The notes under the pieces were generated by a model that was given only the letters and a program-made list of their open reading frames with translations, had not been told where the DNA came from and did not search any database. Below, one piece after another: positions 52,383 through 62,344 of a DNA stretch of 64,000 bases (its first letter is position 1; each line of letters starts with the position of its first letter). The translations under genes and the position numbers were made by a program. The stretch covers positions 32,585 through 96,584 of the forward strand of contig CAJXKO010000002.1 of assembly GCA_913055845.1 (NCBI GenBank), in the 5' to 3' direction. Source of the DNA: an uncultured Bacteroidota bacterium (GTDB taxonomy: Bacteria; Bacteroidota; Rhodothermia; Rhodothermales; Salinibacteraceae).

Positions 52383-52826
52383 TCACATATCAAAAATGAC
52401 CTGTACGCCCCATCCATCGTCCGTCTCCTGGATGTCCAGGCCGTGGAAAGTAATGGCCTTGATCTCGGTGTAGACCGTGTGCCGGGCCGGGTCGATGGCT
52501 TCGCCGTGAACGGTGGCCGTAAGGGTGAAGCTATCGTCGGCCTCGTTGATGGACCTGACGTCGAATGCCCGGTACAACACGTCATCAACCGTGTGCCGGT
52601 AGTTAAGCTCTGAGAGCCACCGTACCATGAGGGCCACCCGGTCGCGTCCGTCGACCCTAATCGTCGTGGTGTCGGTGGTCTGGACGGTCTCTAGGTCGGT
52701 GAGCACCCGAAACATGGCCAGGGCCGCCCGCTCGAAAAGTTGGGGGAGGGTGGCGGCCGTCACTTGGAGGCCAATGTCACCAGTGTGGTCGATCTCACGA
52801 AGCCAGTCGGGTGGGGCGCTGGGCAT
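52383..52826 (-). CDS. Archease, RtcB cofactor
   Basis: 147 residues, standard for archease. It starts MPSAPPDWLREIDHTGDIGLQV, with the Asp residues of DHTGDIG matching the metal site of the family. The central VRWLSELNYRHTV and final AITFHGLDI... VQVIFDM strands are also conserved. Archease helps RtcB reset its guanylylation and broadens nucleotide use; the gene is placed beside rtcB in many archaea and bacteria. ATG 52826 is used; TTG 52835 would add three residues. The same-strand gap to rtcB is 177 bases and holds repeats. Confidence 0.92.
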   Translation of the reverse strand: MPSAPPDWLREIDHTGDIGLQVTAATLPQLFERAALAMFRVLTDLETVQTTDTTTIRVDGRDRVALMVRWLSELNYRHTVDDVLYRAFDVRSINEADDSFTLTATVHGEAIDPARHTVYTEIKAITFHGLDIQETDDGWGVQVIFDM

Positions 52827-53415
52827 TGGGGGCAAGCGGAAATGGAGGTACAGTGGTAGGGAGTGTGTACGCGAACACCGGATACACTGTCCGGATGAGG
52901 ATCTGGAGACTACAAAGTGTCGGAGGGGGCTAGAGGCTCAGCGTTCCATCGCCGTGGGATGCCCGGCATAAGCGCCGCTATGAGGCGTCTCGTAGACGGG
53001 AACGGCGTTGAGGGCGTTCAGAAGCTCACCACTCGGACCGTGAGAGAATGAAAAGAAGCCCCATAGGTCGCCGGCCCGCGTCGGCGGGCGAGTAGCCGTC
53101 GTGGACGGAGGCGCGGCTGGGCCGAAGTCCAATGCGGACGGGGGAGGGAATAGAGGCGTCACCGCGTCGTGGTGGATGGACACATGGCACCCTGTTGTTC
53201 GGCGTGCGCAGGACGACATTTCCACGGCGGGTTCACCTGTCGCGGAGCCCGATTCTCGAAGGCGTGGGACACGGGAGCTTTCATTACCTAAAATAGCCGT
53301 TGGGTGCACCGTCCTCAACCGTCAGAGGAGCACTGTTGGCCAGAAACATGGAAAACCTCCGGATCCCGAAGGCCTCTCGCGAACAGGCTTCGTCCCCCAT
53401 TGAAGGGCCACTGTG
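52827..53415. other. 589-base region without a gene
   Basis: Lies between archease (minus, start 52826) and the sensor kinase (minus, stop 53416), so it should contain the archease promoter and the kinase transcript end. Short frames on both strands are Pro/Arg/Ser-rich and out of frame with any family. I see an imperfect hairpin near 53370-53385 but no T tract. Confidence 0.4.
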
Positions 53416-55104
53416 TTACGACGGAGGATAGGCCTCACCCTCCGCAAACACCACCCCGGTAAGGTCGAAGCGAGCCCCACCGGCTGCACTCTCCGTAATG
53501 TGGATGTCCCAGCCGTGTGCGTCGGCAATCTCACGCGCGATGTTGAGCCCGAAGCCAGTGCCCGAGTCCCGCGTCGAGTATCCAGTCTCGAACACTGCGT
53601 CGCGCTCCTCCTCCGGGATGCCGGGCCCGTCATCGGCGACGTAGAAGCCGTCTGCGCGGTCCCCAATCACAATCGTAACCGATTTGCCCCCATGCTCCAC
53701 CGCGTTGCGGACGAGGTTTTCGATGAGCTGGTGTAGGCGAGAACGGTCGGACAGGATCGTGTGCTCGGTCCGTCGAATCAGGGTGGCTGCTTGGGTATCG
53801 ACAGTCTGCCAGGCGTCTGCGGCGACGGCCGCCACGGAGACAGGCTCGGGATCGGTCACGGCGGTGCCCCCGTGGGCCAGTGCAAGGAGGTCGTCGATGA
53901 GGGTGGCCATGCGCTGCAGCGCCCGTTCGGCCCGCTCCAGATGATCGCCCGTTCCGTTTTCGCGGGCCAGCATGACGTTGCCGGATGCCACGTTCAGAGG
54001 GTTGCGAAGATCGTGGGATACCACCGAGGTGAACGCTTCCAGGCGCTCGTTCTGGTTCTTGAGTTGCTCCTGCTGTCGATGTTGGGTCGTCACGTCGTTG
54101 ACGACAATGAGGCGTCCCGGCTCTCCCCCGCGGGAAAGCGTGAGCGGGCTCACGCGGATCTCGTAGTACCGAGTCGCGGACGGAGAGCGATCAGGGGGAC
54201 TGGTTCCGACGGAAAGGATACTACGCTCGCCGTCGGCCTCCTGCACGTGTTCGTAGAATGCGTCGTTCGGCACGATCTTCTGCACAGGAACGCCAATGAC
54301 ATCCGACGGGGCGTCCAGCATGTTGCGGCCCGCTGCATTCACGTCCACCACTCGCCCGCGGGAATCCACGACGCACACCCCGGCCGCAATGCTGTCGAAT
54401 ACCGTCCGGAGGGCCACAGGCCCAAGATCGGCGAGCTGGTAGCGCGATAGGGCCGTCCAAAGCGCACCCGTTGTGACCGCCAGTGCGACAGGCGTCAGGT
54501 CGAGGGTCATGACCTGGAGCACGTGTGGAATATTGGCGGCCCAGGGGGCGGCCACGCCCGTCAAAATAGCGACGGTCTGGTCCCGGTACAGGTCCGGGGC
54601 CGTGAGGGCATACCGGAGGAAGAGGAAGGAGCCGGCCAGGAGCAGGGCGTACGTAAAGAGGACAAACCCCCAGAAGCCGATGGCAGGGGTTGTGGCAATA
54701 TCCGCCGGCCCGACCGCTGTATACTCCACGCCGGCCCAATACAGGTTGTGGTGGGGATTCGTCCAGACGAGCCCTAGAAACGCCCCGCCCGCGGCCACCA
54801 AGGGAGCCACGGTACGAAATGTGAGAAGCGTTCGGGAACCGGTGTATTCCAGCGCGAAAAGGAAAAAAGCAACCGGGGCGGCGGTCATTCCGAGGTAGGA
54901 GGCCTGCAGCCACCGGAGTTCGGCCCCTGGGTCGGTCGAAAGGGCAAGTCCCAAGCTTCCGCCGGCCCAGACGACTGTCGCCAACGCCACGACGCCCAGT
55001 GGTCGTGCACCGGTTGCGTCGCGATTCTGGTATGCCTTGTACGCAATCCAACAGGCCAGTAAACATGCTCCACCAAGCGCAGAAAAATATCCCAGTTGGA
55101 GCAT
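53416..55104 (-). CDS. Sensor histidine kinase of haloarchaeal type (7TM-PAS-HisKA-HATPase)
   Basis: 562 residues. About seven hydrophobic helices fill 1-230; a PAS domain (about 235-345) has VFDSIAAGVCVVDSRGRVVDVNAAG; the HisKA phospho-acceptor is in SVVSHDLRNPLNVASG; the HATPase has NLVRNAVEHGG (N box), DDGPGIP (G1) and STRDSGTGFGLNIAREIADAHGW (G2). All needed motifs are present. The VVSHDLRNPLNVA, GYSTRDSGTGFGL and HGWDIHITESAAGGARF strings are a style I associate with haloarchaeal kinases, suggesting gene transfer. No response regulator is next to it. ATG 55104 is used; GTG 55137 lies 11 codons upstream. Confidence 0.88.
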   Translation of the reverse strand: MLQLGYFSALGGACLLACWIAYKAYQNRDATGARPLGVVALATVVWAGGSLGLALSTDPGAELRWLQASYLGMTAAPVAFFLFALEYTGSRTLLTFRTVAPLVAAGGAFLGLVWTNPHHNLYWAGVEYTAVGPADIATTPAIGFWGFVLFTYALLLAGSFLFLRYALTAPDLYRDQTVAILTGVAAPWAANIPHVLQVMTLDLTPVALAVTTGALWTALSRYQLADLGPVALRTVFDSIAAGVCVVDSRGRVVDVNAAGRNMLDAPSDVIGVPVQKIVPNDAFYEHVQEADGERSILSVGTSPPDRSPSATRYYEIRVSPLTLSRGGEPGRLIVVNDVTTQHRQQEQLKNQNERLEAFTSVVSHDLRNPLNVASGNVMLARENGTGDHLERAERALQRMATLIDDLLALAHGGTAVTDPEPVSVAAVAADAWQTVDTQAATLIRRTEHTILSDRSRLHQLIENLVRNAVEHGGKSVTIVIGDRADGFYVADDGPGIPEEERDAVFETGYSTRDSGTGFGLNIAREIADAHGWDIHITESAAGGARFDLTGVVFAEGEAYPPS

Positions 55105-55319
55105 TGCTAAGGGCTGGGGCGAGAAGGATATACGCACGCACCTCTAAACTCCTGCGTTTTCCTTTGGTTGCCCGGGGACGCAGCCAGGCTGAGACAGGGG
55201 CATCGGTCAGTGCACGAGAACTGTGGCCTCTCCGCGTCGGATCGGAGATCCATCTCGTAGGTTCATACCAGTCAGCATCTCCGCGCAACGTCTCGCTTTT
55301 TCGCTGTTCCGCTCCTGTC

Positions 55320-58300
55320 ATGTCCGAATCTTCAGGTGCTTCCAGCGCATCCTCGTCGCGCCGCCACCGCCTACTCCGCTGGGGCGGAGGAATTGTGGTT
55401 GGTATCGCCGTTCTACTTCTCGTGGTGGCCCTCGTGGTGCCGCGCCTCTTCACGTCCGAGCAGTTGAAAGGGTACGTGATTCCGCCCCTGGAGGACGCAA
55501 CGGGGCGGCAGGTGCAGATCGACGCGATCGGACTTCGCGTCTTGCCGACGCCCGCCATCCGCGTTTCTGGATTTCGGCTCGCCAACGCCGAGGGCTACGG
55601 CCCAGCCCCGGCCGTGAGAGCTCGGGCCTTGAGCGTGGACGTGGCGCTCTGGCCACTATTCGTCGGCACCATCCGGCCCACGGCGGTCGGCCTCGACGCC
55701 CCAATCATTCGCTACGAGGTGGCGGAGAACGGCCGCACTAACTTCGATAACTTTGGCGGCTCGGACACCACCGCGTCGGAACCGTCGGAGGGCCCGCTGC
55801 TCGGTGGCATGCCGCTCTCGGACGTGCGGGTGTCCGAGGCTAAACTCCATTACACCGACCAACGCACGGGGCAGGCCGTTCGTCTCGGCTTCGACGCCCA
55901 GGTGGGAGTGCTTCCGGACGGGGCGGTCCTCACGAGCAGTGGCACCCTTGATCTGCGAACGGTTCGGGCCGTACTTCCCAGCGTAGGCCCCGACACCCTT
56001 GCGGTGCAGGATGCACAGGCGACCTACGACGTACAGGTGTCGCCGTCGGCGGGCGAGGTCACCGTGCGGTCGCTTCGGTTCGACACGGCACCCCTTGCGC
56101 TCTCGGCCACGGGCACGTTGACGGGGCTGAACGATCGGCCTACCGTCGACTTCTCTATCGAAACGGACGACGCGGATCTTGCCGAGATGGCCGCCTTCAT
56201 TCCGGCGGCGGCTGTGGAGGGGCTCAATCCCCAAGGCACGATCACACTTCGGGCGATGGTGTCCGGTCCGCTGACCGACACCACGGGTGCCCAGTCGCTG
56301 TCCGTTACGGGAACGGGTCGACTCACTGGCGTGGGGGCCGACTACGAGGGCACAGCTCTCGTCCGCGACCTGAACGCCAACCTTGCGCTCTCCCTCGACT
56401 CGATGGCCCTACGGTCGGTGCAGGGGCAGGTGCTCGGGACGTCACTCGACGGGGCCGTGGCGGTGCGCGACCTCTCGGGGCGTCCCCGAGCGGTCCTCGA
56501 TCTGAAGACTGGCCCGATGGATCTGGCCGATCTGGCTGCCTTGGCCCCCGCGGACCAACGTGGGACCTACAATCCACAGGGCACGCTCCAACTCGACGCG
56601 AAGGCAGAAGGCCCCTTGACGATGGACGCGGCGTCGCTAAAGCAATGGACGTTCGATGGGCAGGGGCAGCTTGCTGGTTTTGGCGCGGATTACGGGGGGA
56701 TGTCCCTGCTCCGGGGGCTTGGGGCGCGTCTTCAGTTCTCTGGCACCGCTGTGGCGGCACAGGGCATCGACGGACAGTTCCTCGGCAGGCCGCTGTCGGG
56801 CCAACTGACGGTCCGCGACCCGCTCGGCAGCCCGCAGGTGGAGGGGCAGCTGGCAGGAGCGGTGGAGATGGGGCAGGCCATGGCGCTGGTGGAGGGGGAC
56901 GATGCGGGCGAGGTGCAAGGAACCGCTGAATACGACGTGGGCTTCACGGGCCCAGTTGACAACCCCCAAGCTATTCGACCCAGTGGACGTGTCCGGCTCA
57001 CCGAGATGCAGGTCCCCTATGAGTCGTTCCGGGCCCCCCTGGAAATCCCGGAGGCCACCGTTCAACTTACCGGTACCGGTCTCTCGACGGAGCGCTTCAC
57101 AATCCGCTCCGGATCGCAGACTATGGCGCTTCAGACCACGGCGCGAAATCTCTTTCCGGTCGCGGAGGGCCTGGCGGACTCGGATCCGGCCCTCTCCGCC
57201 ACCTTCACCCTTACGGCCGACCGCCTCGACCTCGTCGCGCTTTACCCGGAGGCCGATACGTCTGTGGCGTCATATTCACAGCTCTTTGCCACGCACTTGT
57301 CCGGGGGACAGATCAAGGGGCAGTCGCCCGAATCGCTGGCTGAAGAGGCATACGGGGGCGTCGAGGTGCCGGCCTACGCCGTGGAGGGGCGCGTAGAGAT
57401 TGGCACGTTGCTCAACGATCCGCAGCGCTACGACGACCTGACGATGGACGTACGGATGGACGACCGGCGGCTTGCCCTCCGCAACGTGACGGCGAGCACC
57501 TACGACGGGACCTTGAGTGGTCAGTTGACGCTCGATCAGCGGGAGCCCCCCTCCTCTGCCGCGACAGTTGAGGATGGGTCGGTGCTCTTGGCCGCCGCCC
57601 AGCCGGGTGCAGCACCCACACCCCGCCCATCGCCCGCCCAGTCGTCCCTTACGTACGATTTCCAGCTACAGGACGCGCAGGCCGGGGCTGTGCTCCGTGA
57701 CTGGACCACCCTTGGGCGCTTCGTAACGGGGACCCTCACCCTCAACGCCGACGGCACGGCGTCGCTCACGGAGGGATTCCTTCCCGAATCCGCCGCGTTT
57801 ACGGCCATCGGACAATCACTCGTATCCAACGGGGGCCTCTCCCTGGATATTGGGCCCGCTCAGGCCCTCGCCGATGCGCTGAAGCTCCCCACCTCGTCAC
57901 TCAAGCAGTTCAAACGCCTCGGCGGTCCGTTCGCCATTAAGGACGGACAGTTTCAGCTGAATACGTGGGACTTTGGCGGCAGTGAGTTTACCGGGAATCT
58001 AGAGGGAGCGCTCGGATTTGGGGGACGCGTAGACCTCAAGATGACCATGAATCTTCCGCTTTCAACACTACAGCAGTCGAATCTCACGTCGAGATTGGGG
58101 GACAGCGACGGGAAGCTTGGCGGTCTGCTTGACAAGCTCGTGGGAGGAGCGTCCGGCGACGAGACCGTGCCAGTGACCGTGCGCCTCGGGGGCACCATGA
58201 GCGAACCGACCATGGAGGTCCTCAATCGCGACGCCATCACCACGCGTATCGAGTCCATCGCCAAGGACGCTGGCCTTAACCTGCTGCGTGATTTCTTTGG

Positions 58301-58322
58301 GGGTGGGGGCGGGAATCGATGA
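55320..58322 (+). CDS. AsmA family envelope protein
   Basis: 1000 residues. Short basic start, one N-terminal membrane helix (about 21-43, GGIVVGIAVLLLVVALVV), then the AsmA N-terminal motif (LKGYVIPPLEDATGRQVQIDAIGLRVLPTPAIRVSGFRLAN) and a very long beta-rich body with repeated glycine/leucine strands, ending with the AsmA-like C-terminal domain (VDLKMTMNLPLS). AsmA-like proteins reach from inner membrane into the periplasm and are linked to lipid or outer-membrane assembly; large bridge-like members may move lipids. ATG 55320 is the true start; a longer open frame upstream lacks features. Convergent with the beta-lactamase-fold gene. Confidence 0.85.
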   Translation: MSESSGASSASSSRRHRLLRWGGGIVVGIAVLLLVVALVVPRLFTSEQLKGYVIPPLEDATGRQVQIDAIGLRVLPTPAIRVSGFRLANAEGYGPAPAVRARALSVDVALWPLFVGTIRPTAVGLDAPIIRYEVAENGRTNFDNFGGSDTTASEPSEGPLLGGMPLSDVRVSEAKLHYTDQRTGQAVRLGFDAQVGVLPDGAVLTSSGTLDLRTVRAVLPSVGPDTLAVQDAQATYDVQVSPSAGEVTVRSLRFDTAPLALSATGTLTGLNDRPTVDFSIETDDADLAEMAAFIPAAAVEGLNPQGTITLRAMVSGPLTDTTGAQSLSVTGTGRLTGVGADYEGTALVRDLNANLALSLDSMALRSVQGQVLGTSLDGAVAVRDLSGRPRAVLDLKTGPMDLADLAALAPADQRGTYNPQGTLQLDAKAEGPLTMDAASLKQWTFDGQGQLAGFGADYGGMSLLRGLGARLQFSGTAVAAQGIDGQFLGRPLSGQLTVRDPLGSPQVEGQLAGAVEMGQAMALVEGDDAGEVQGTAEYDVGFTGPVDNPQAIRPSGRVRLTEMQVPYESFRAPLEIPEATVQLTGTGLSTERFTIRSGSQTMALQTTARNLFPVAEGLADSDPALSATFTLTADRLDLVALYPEADTSVASYSQLFATHLSGGQIKGQSPESLAEEAYGGVEVPAYAVEGRVEIGTLLNDPQRYDDLTMDVRMDDRRLALRNVTASTYDGTLSGQLTLDQREPPSSAATVEDGSVLLAAAQPGAAPTPRPSPAQSSLTYDFQLQDAQAGAVLRDWTTLGRFVTGTLTLNADGTASLTEGFLPESAAFTAIGQSLVSNGGLSLDIGPAQALADALKLPTSSLKQFKRLGGPFAIKDGQFQLNTWDFGGSEFTGNLEGALGFGGRVDLKMTMNLPLSTLQQSNLTSRLGDSDGKLGGLLDKLVGGASGDETVPVTVRLGGTMSEPTMEVLNRDAITTRIESIAKDAGLNLLRDFFGGGGGNR

Positions 58323-58342
58323 GCGCATTCGGACGCACGGGC

Positions 58343-59482
58343 CTAGGGATGGGCGGCACTCCGAAGCCGAAGGACGACGGGATCGGTTCCGGCGGCGGGG
58401 GACGTATTCCCGCGCGCAGCGGGGATAATGTGGTTCGCCAGGAGGCGTAGGAGTTGCTCGTTGTGGTCGTTGCTGCCGCGGGGACGATTGCGGAGCGACG
58501 AAGTGAAGACCACGACCAGGTTGAGCCGGGGGACGACGAAGATGTACTGCCCGCCGTAGCCCCAGGCGAAGGCCACCCGCTCACCCCCAAACGTGTGGGT
58601 GAACCAGAGATACCCGTACTGGTGGTTGTTGTAGGTGGAGCGCACGTATGTGCCCCACGAGCGGTCGATCCAGTCCGACGGAAGCACCCGCTCCCCATTG
58701 ACCGTGCCCTGGTTCAGATAAAGTTGCCCAAACCGAAGCATCCCCTGAGGTGTGAGCGCCAGGTTGTTGCCTCCAAAGTAGCGGCCCGTGGGCGACTGTT
58801 GCCAGCTCCGAATGCGCACGCCGAGCGGGTCGAAGAGCTGTTTCTGAGCAAAGGAGCGGAGCGACTGGCCCGTGGCTTCGGCCAGCACGGCCCCTAGCAG
58901 GTGTGTGTTGCCGGTGCTGTAGATCATCTCTCCGCCGGGGCGGGCCACCATTGGACGCCCCAGGGCATCGGCTACCCAGTCGTTGCTGGAGACCCACGCG
59001 CCGTAGTTGCCAAAGCTGGTGGATTCGAGTCCGGCCTGCTGCGTGAGAAGGTGGCGGATCGTGATGCGTTGTTTGCGCGGGGCGTCGGCCAGGAGGCGGG
59101 GGAAGAACGGTCCGATGGGCTGGCGTACGCTCTCCAGCGTGCCCTCCGCAATCGCGATGCCGGTGAGTGCGCTGAGCACACTCTTGCTGGCGGATTTGAG
59201 GTTGGCGCCTCGGCGGGCGGTCATCCCGTTGAGGTAGACCTCCGCCACAGTTGTATCGCCCCGGGCCACGAGCAGGCTGGTGAGCGGCGGAAGAGCGGCG
59301 GCGCGGTCTACGGCCTCGGCTAGGGCAAAGGCGTCGAAGCCGTGGGCATCGCCCGGGTGGGCACGCCAGGTGACGGTGCGCTGTGCAGAGGCCGGCGGAA
59401 CGGCCAGCGTTCCGGCGAGCAGCAGGATCGCCACCAGGCGCCAGTGCAGAACGGTGCGACGCAACAAAATAGGGGACGACAT
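58343..59482 (-). CDS. Secreted serine hydrolase, class-C beta-lactamase fold
   Basis: 379 residues with a signal peptide (about 1-33, ending PASAQ). The Ser-x-x-Lys catalytic motif is Ser97-Lys100 in KSASKSVLSAL, the Tyr of the second motif is Tyr188 (YSTGN), and WGYGGQ serves as third motif. This family includes class-C beta-lactamases, DD-peptidases and esterases; resistance function is not implied. Expected in the periplasm or secreted. It begins 32 bases downstream of purF on the same strand, so may be read through from it, but a shared function is unlikely. ATG 59482. Confidence 0.87.
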   Translation of the reverse strand: MSSPILLRRTVLHWRLVAILLLAGTLAVPPASAQRTVTWRAHPGDAHGFDAFALAEAVDRAAALPPLTSLLVARGDTTVAEVYLNGMTARRGANLKSASKSVLSALTGIAIAEGTLESVRQPIGPFFPRLLADAPRKQRITIRHLLTQQAGLESTSFGNYGAWVSSNDWVADALGRPMVARPGGEMIYSTGNTHLLGAVLAEATGQSLRSFAQKQLFDPLGVRIRSWQQSPTGRYFGGNNLALTPQGMLRFGQLYLNQGTVNGERVLPSDWIDRSWGTYVRSTYNNHQYGYLWFTHTFGGERVAFAWGYGGQYIFVVPRLNLVVVFTSSLRNRPRGSNDHNEQLLRLLANHIIPAARGNTSPAAGTDPVVLRLRSAAHP

Positions 59483-59514
59483 CTAACGGAAAGCGGAAGC
59501 GAAAGCGCCACCAG

Positions 59515-61047
59515 TCATTGCGCCCGCGGCGCTGGGGCATCCCATTCAAACGCGTCCTTGCTCATGTCCTTGTCGACAGGCACCGGGTAGTTGCTCGTGA
59601 AGCAGGCGTTGCAATAGCCAAGATCGCTGTGGTTGGCCCGCTTTACGGCCTTCATGAGGCCCTCGACGGACAGGTATGCCAGTGAGTCGACGCCGAGGTA
59701 CTCGCGCATCTCTTCGATGTCGTCGAACTTATTGGCCAGCAGCTCCTCGGCGTCCGGAAAGTCCATGCCGTAGAAACACGGGCTGATGACTGGGGGGGAA
59801 GAGACGCGGAAGTGCACGCTCTTGGCTCCAGACTCGCGCAGCATCTCGACGAGGTAGCGCGCCGTAGTACCCCGCACAATCGAGTCGTCAAGCACCACGA
59901 CGGTGCGGTCTTCAAGGAGGCCCTGCACGGTGTTGAACTTGCAACGGACCTTCATCTCGCGGCGGTCCTGGCCAGGGGCAATGAAGGTGCGACCCACGTA
60001 GTGATTGCGAATGAGTCCGAGGTCGAACCGGCACCGACGTCCCATCTCTTGACACTCTTCCGCGAAGCCGAGGGTCGAGGTGTTGGCCGAGTCGGGCACC
60101 GGTACCACGATGGGCGTCTTCTCGTCGTCGGTTGCCTCCTCCGGAATGGGGGCTTCGTGGGCCAGCTGCACGCCGAGTTGGCGCCGCACCTTGTCCACCA
60201 TCTCCCCGAAAATCTGGGAGTCGGGGCGCGAAAAGTAGACGTACTCGAAGACGCACTGGCTCACCCCGTACTTCGTGGGAATCTCGTGGCTCTCGAAGTC
60301 GCCGTCGTTCACACACCCCTCGCGGTCGATTACCAGAATCTCGCCTGGCTCAATGTCGCGCACATACTCCGCATCAATCATGTCGAACGCACAGGTCTCG
60401 CTCGCCACGCAGTAGGCCGGACCTTCATGGCGGTCGGGCGTCTCGATGCGACCCAGGGCGAGCGGCCGAAACCCGTTCGGGTCGCGAACCGCGATCATGT
60501 GCTCGTCGGTCATCAGGAGAAGCGAGTAGGCCCCCTCCACCTGCATGAGGGCATCGATGATTTGGTCGAGGTGGTTCTGGCGCCGACTCTGGGCCGTGAG
60601 GTGCAGGATCAACTCACTGTCACTCGTGGTCTGGAATAGGGTCCCCCGCTCACGGAAGCTGTCGCGCAGTTCCTTGGCGTTGGATAGGTTGCCGTTGTGC
60701 GACAGGGCGAGGTTGCCCTTGCGATGGTGCACCACCAGGGGCTGAATGTTGTCGCGGTTGGTGGCCGCTCCGCTCGTGGAGTACCGGTTATGCCCGATGC
60801 TGGCGTCGCCGAGAAGTTGCTTGTTGAACAGGTTCGGATCGTCGAAGACGTCCAGCACGAGCCCAAAGTCTTTGTGGGCGGGCATCACCGGCTCCTCCCG
60901 CTGCTCGTCGTAGGTGGAGGTGACGATGCCCGCGGCCTCTTGTCCCCGATGCTGCAGGGCGTGGAGGCCGTAATACGTGTGGCGGGCGGCCTCGGGATGG
61001 TTGTAGATCCCGAAGATGCCGCAGTGTTCTTGGACGACGTCGCTCAT
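59515..61047 (-). CDS. purF: Amidophosphoribosyltransferase
   Basis: 510 residues. The short propeptide MSDVVQEH precedes Cys9, which becomes the N-terminal nucleophile of the glutaminase domain. RYSTSGAATN and SHNGNLSN are glutaminase-site strands; the phosphoribosyl-binding loop is VVVLDDSIVRGTT. Cysteines in SQCVFEY, SPCFYGMDFP and CNACFTS match the four ligands of the iron-sulfur cluster in the Bacillus-type enzyme. It makes phosphoribosylamine from PRPP and glutamine, the first step of purine synthesis. ATG 61047 is chosen because the propeptide then has normal length; the frame upstream adds 22 unrelated residues. Confidence 0.96.
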   Translation of the reverse strand: MSDVVQEHCGIFGIYNHPEAARHTYYGLHALQHRGQEAAGIVTSTYDEQREEPVMPAHKDFGLVLDVFDDPNLFNKQLLGDASIGHNRYSTSGAATNRDNIQPLVVHHRKGNLALSHNGNLSNAKELRDSFRERGTLFQTTSDSELILHLTAQSRRQNHLDQIIDALMQVEGAYSLLLMTDEHMIAVRDPNGFRPLALGRIETPDRHEGPAYCVASETCAFDMIDAEYVRDIEPGEILVIDREGCVNDGDFESHEIPTKYGVSQCVFEYVYFSRPDSQIFGEMVDKVRRQLGVQLAHEAPIPEEATDDEKTPIVVPVPDSANTSTLGFAEECQEMGRRCRFDLGLIRNHYVGRTFIAPGQDRREMKVRCKFNTVQGLLEDRTVVVLDDSIVRGTTARYLVEMLRESGAKSVHFRVSSPPVISPCFYGMDFPDAEELLANKFDDIEEMREYLGVDSLAYLSVEGLMKAVKRANHSDLGYCNACFTSNYPVPVDKDMSKDAFEWDAPAPRAQ

Positions 61048-61257
61048 GGGAGTGGGGGGCAGCGGACACCGCAGGCTGGTGGGACGGACGCTGAACGAGA
61101 CCTCCGCGACCAACGCGGGCTCATGAAGTAACCGGCCTCAGTTATCGAAACTATGGACCCGATTGGATGATCCCAACCGAGGGACGGACGACCGCATGTT
61201 AAAAAATCGATCGTGCACCCGTGGGACAGGGAAATACCCCCTCGCTTCTACCCCAAG

Positions 61258-62166
61258 TTACGTCCCGCACTCAAAATCGAGGCACGCGAGTTCGTCGAGA
61301 CGGTCGAATTCGTGCGATGGAAAGGCCCCGGCTCGAGAAGCCACGTAGGCGCCGAGCCGGTTGGCCAGGTCGAGGAGCTCTTCATAACCGTGCCCTGTGA
61401 GAAGTCCCGCAAGAAAGGCCGCTAGGAAGGCATCCCCGGCACCCACGGTATCTGCGATTTCGACCGGATGGCCCGGGTGATGCCAGCACTCCCCTTCCGC
61501 CCACAGGCGGGCGCCTTCGCCGCCCCACGTCGCGCACACCATGCGGCAGTCGAACGTATCGGCCAGCCCTGCCATCGCGGTCTCCGGCCCCGCTGCGAGC
61601 CCAAACCATTCCCGCATGCGTTGGAGCTCCGTATCGTTGAGCTTCACCACCTCCGCGACTTGGAGGGACTGCTCAATTACGCCTCGGTCGTCGAATGGGG
61701 GGCGGAGATTGACATCGAACACCCGCAGGACCTCTGCCTCGCAGAGGCGCTGGATGGTTTGTCGGGAGGTCGGGGTCCGCTGAGCAAGGCTTCCATACAC
61801 GAGGGCGTCGGCGTGTTCGGCATGCCGACCGAGGGGGGCGGTATGCGCGATGGCATCCCAGGCAACCGGCTTAAGGATGTCGTAGTCTGGCGTTCCGGTA
61901 TTGTCAAGCTCGACCCGCACGAAGCCCGTTGGCAGTGCGTCGTCGATCTGCATGAGGTCGGTGCCCAGGCCGCGGGCCCGCATGCGTCGGAGGGCCTCCC
62001 ACCCCAGGCGATCGTCGCCCAGCCGGCTCACGAATGCAGGTTTCTGCCCGAGTGCTTGGAGGTGACACGCGACATTGAACGGAGCGCCGCCGAGGAAGAG
62101 GCCGTCCGGAAGCGCATCCCAGAGAATCTCGCCGACACACAAGATTTCGGTATCCATCGGAATCAT
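61258..62166 (-). CDS. PfkB-family sugar kinase, probable fructokinase
   Basis: 302 residues of a ribokinase fold. The N-terminal substrate segment GGAPFNVACHLQALG and the C-terminal ATP motif DTVGAGDAFLAAFLAG, with the catalytic Asp, are both intact. VGEILWDALPDG at the start is typical of fructokinases of this family. Cytosolic; it would phosphorylate fructose to fructose-6-phosphate. It sits downstream of the GH32 gene by 178 bases on the same strand and would use the fructose that GH32 liberates. ATG 62166 or ATG 62157 can serve as start. No transporter gene is in between. Confidence 0.87.
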   Translation of the reverse strand: MIPMDTEILCVGEILWDALPDGLFLGGAPFNVACHLQALGQKPAFVSRLGDDRLGWEALRRMRARGLGTDLMQIDDALPTGFVRVELDNTGTPDYDILKPVAWDAIAHTAPLGRHAEHADALVYGSLAQRTPTSRQTIQRLCEAEVLRVFDVNLRPPFDDRGVIEQSLQVAEVVKLNDTELQRMREWFGLAAGPETAMAGLADTFDCRMVCATWGGEGARLWAEGECWHHPGHPVEIADTVGAGDAFLAAFLAGLLTGHGYEELLDLANRLGAYVASRAGAFPSHEFDRLDELACLDFECGT

Positions 62167-62344
62167 TGAATCTTAGAGAACCCAGGTTGTGTCCCGTCAA
62201 CTGGCTGCGCGCTACCGAAGGGGAAAATGGGGCGGTCGGGGACATGGAGACGCAGAGTTGTCTCGTCGCCCGCTCTCTGTGTCCCACGCTGAACGGAATG
62301 ACGCGCCAGGTCACAAATGTAAGGGGAAAAGGCTGCCCGCGCCC

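Noticed and set aside
52938..53318. A 126-residue minus-strand frame in the region before the sensor kinase
   Set aside because: Pro/Ser/Arg-rich, no motif, no ribosome site; most likely chance.
54221..55585. A 454-residue minus-strand frame over the sensor kinase and AsmA start
   Set aside because: Wrong frame relative to the kinase motifs and overlaps two genes.
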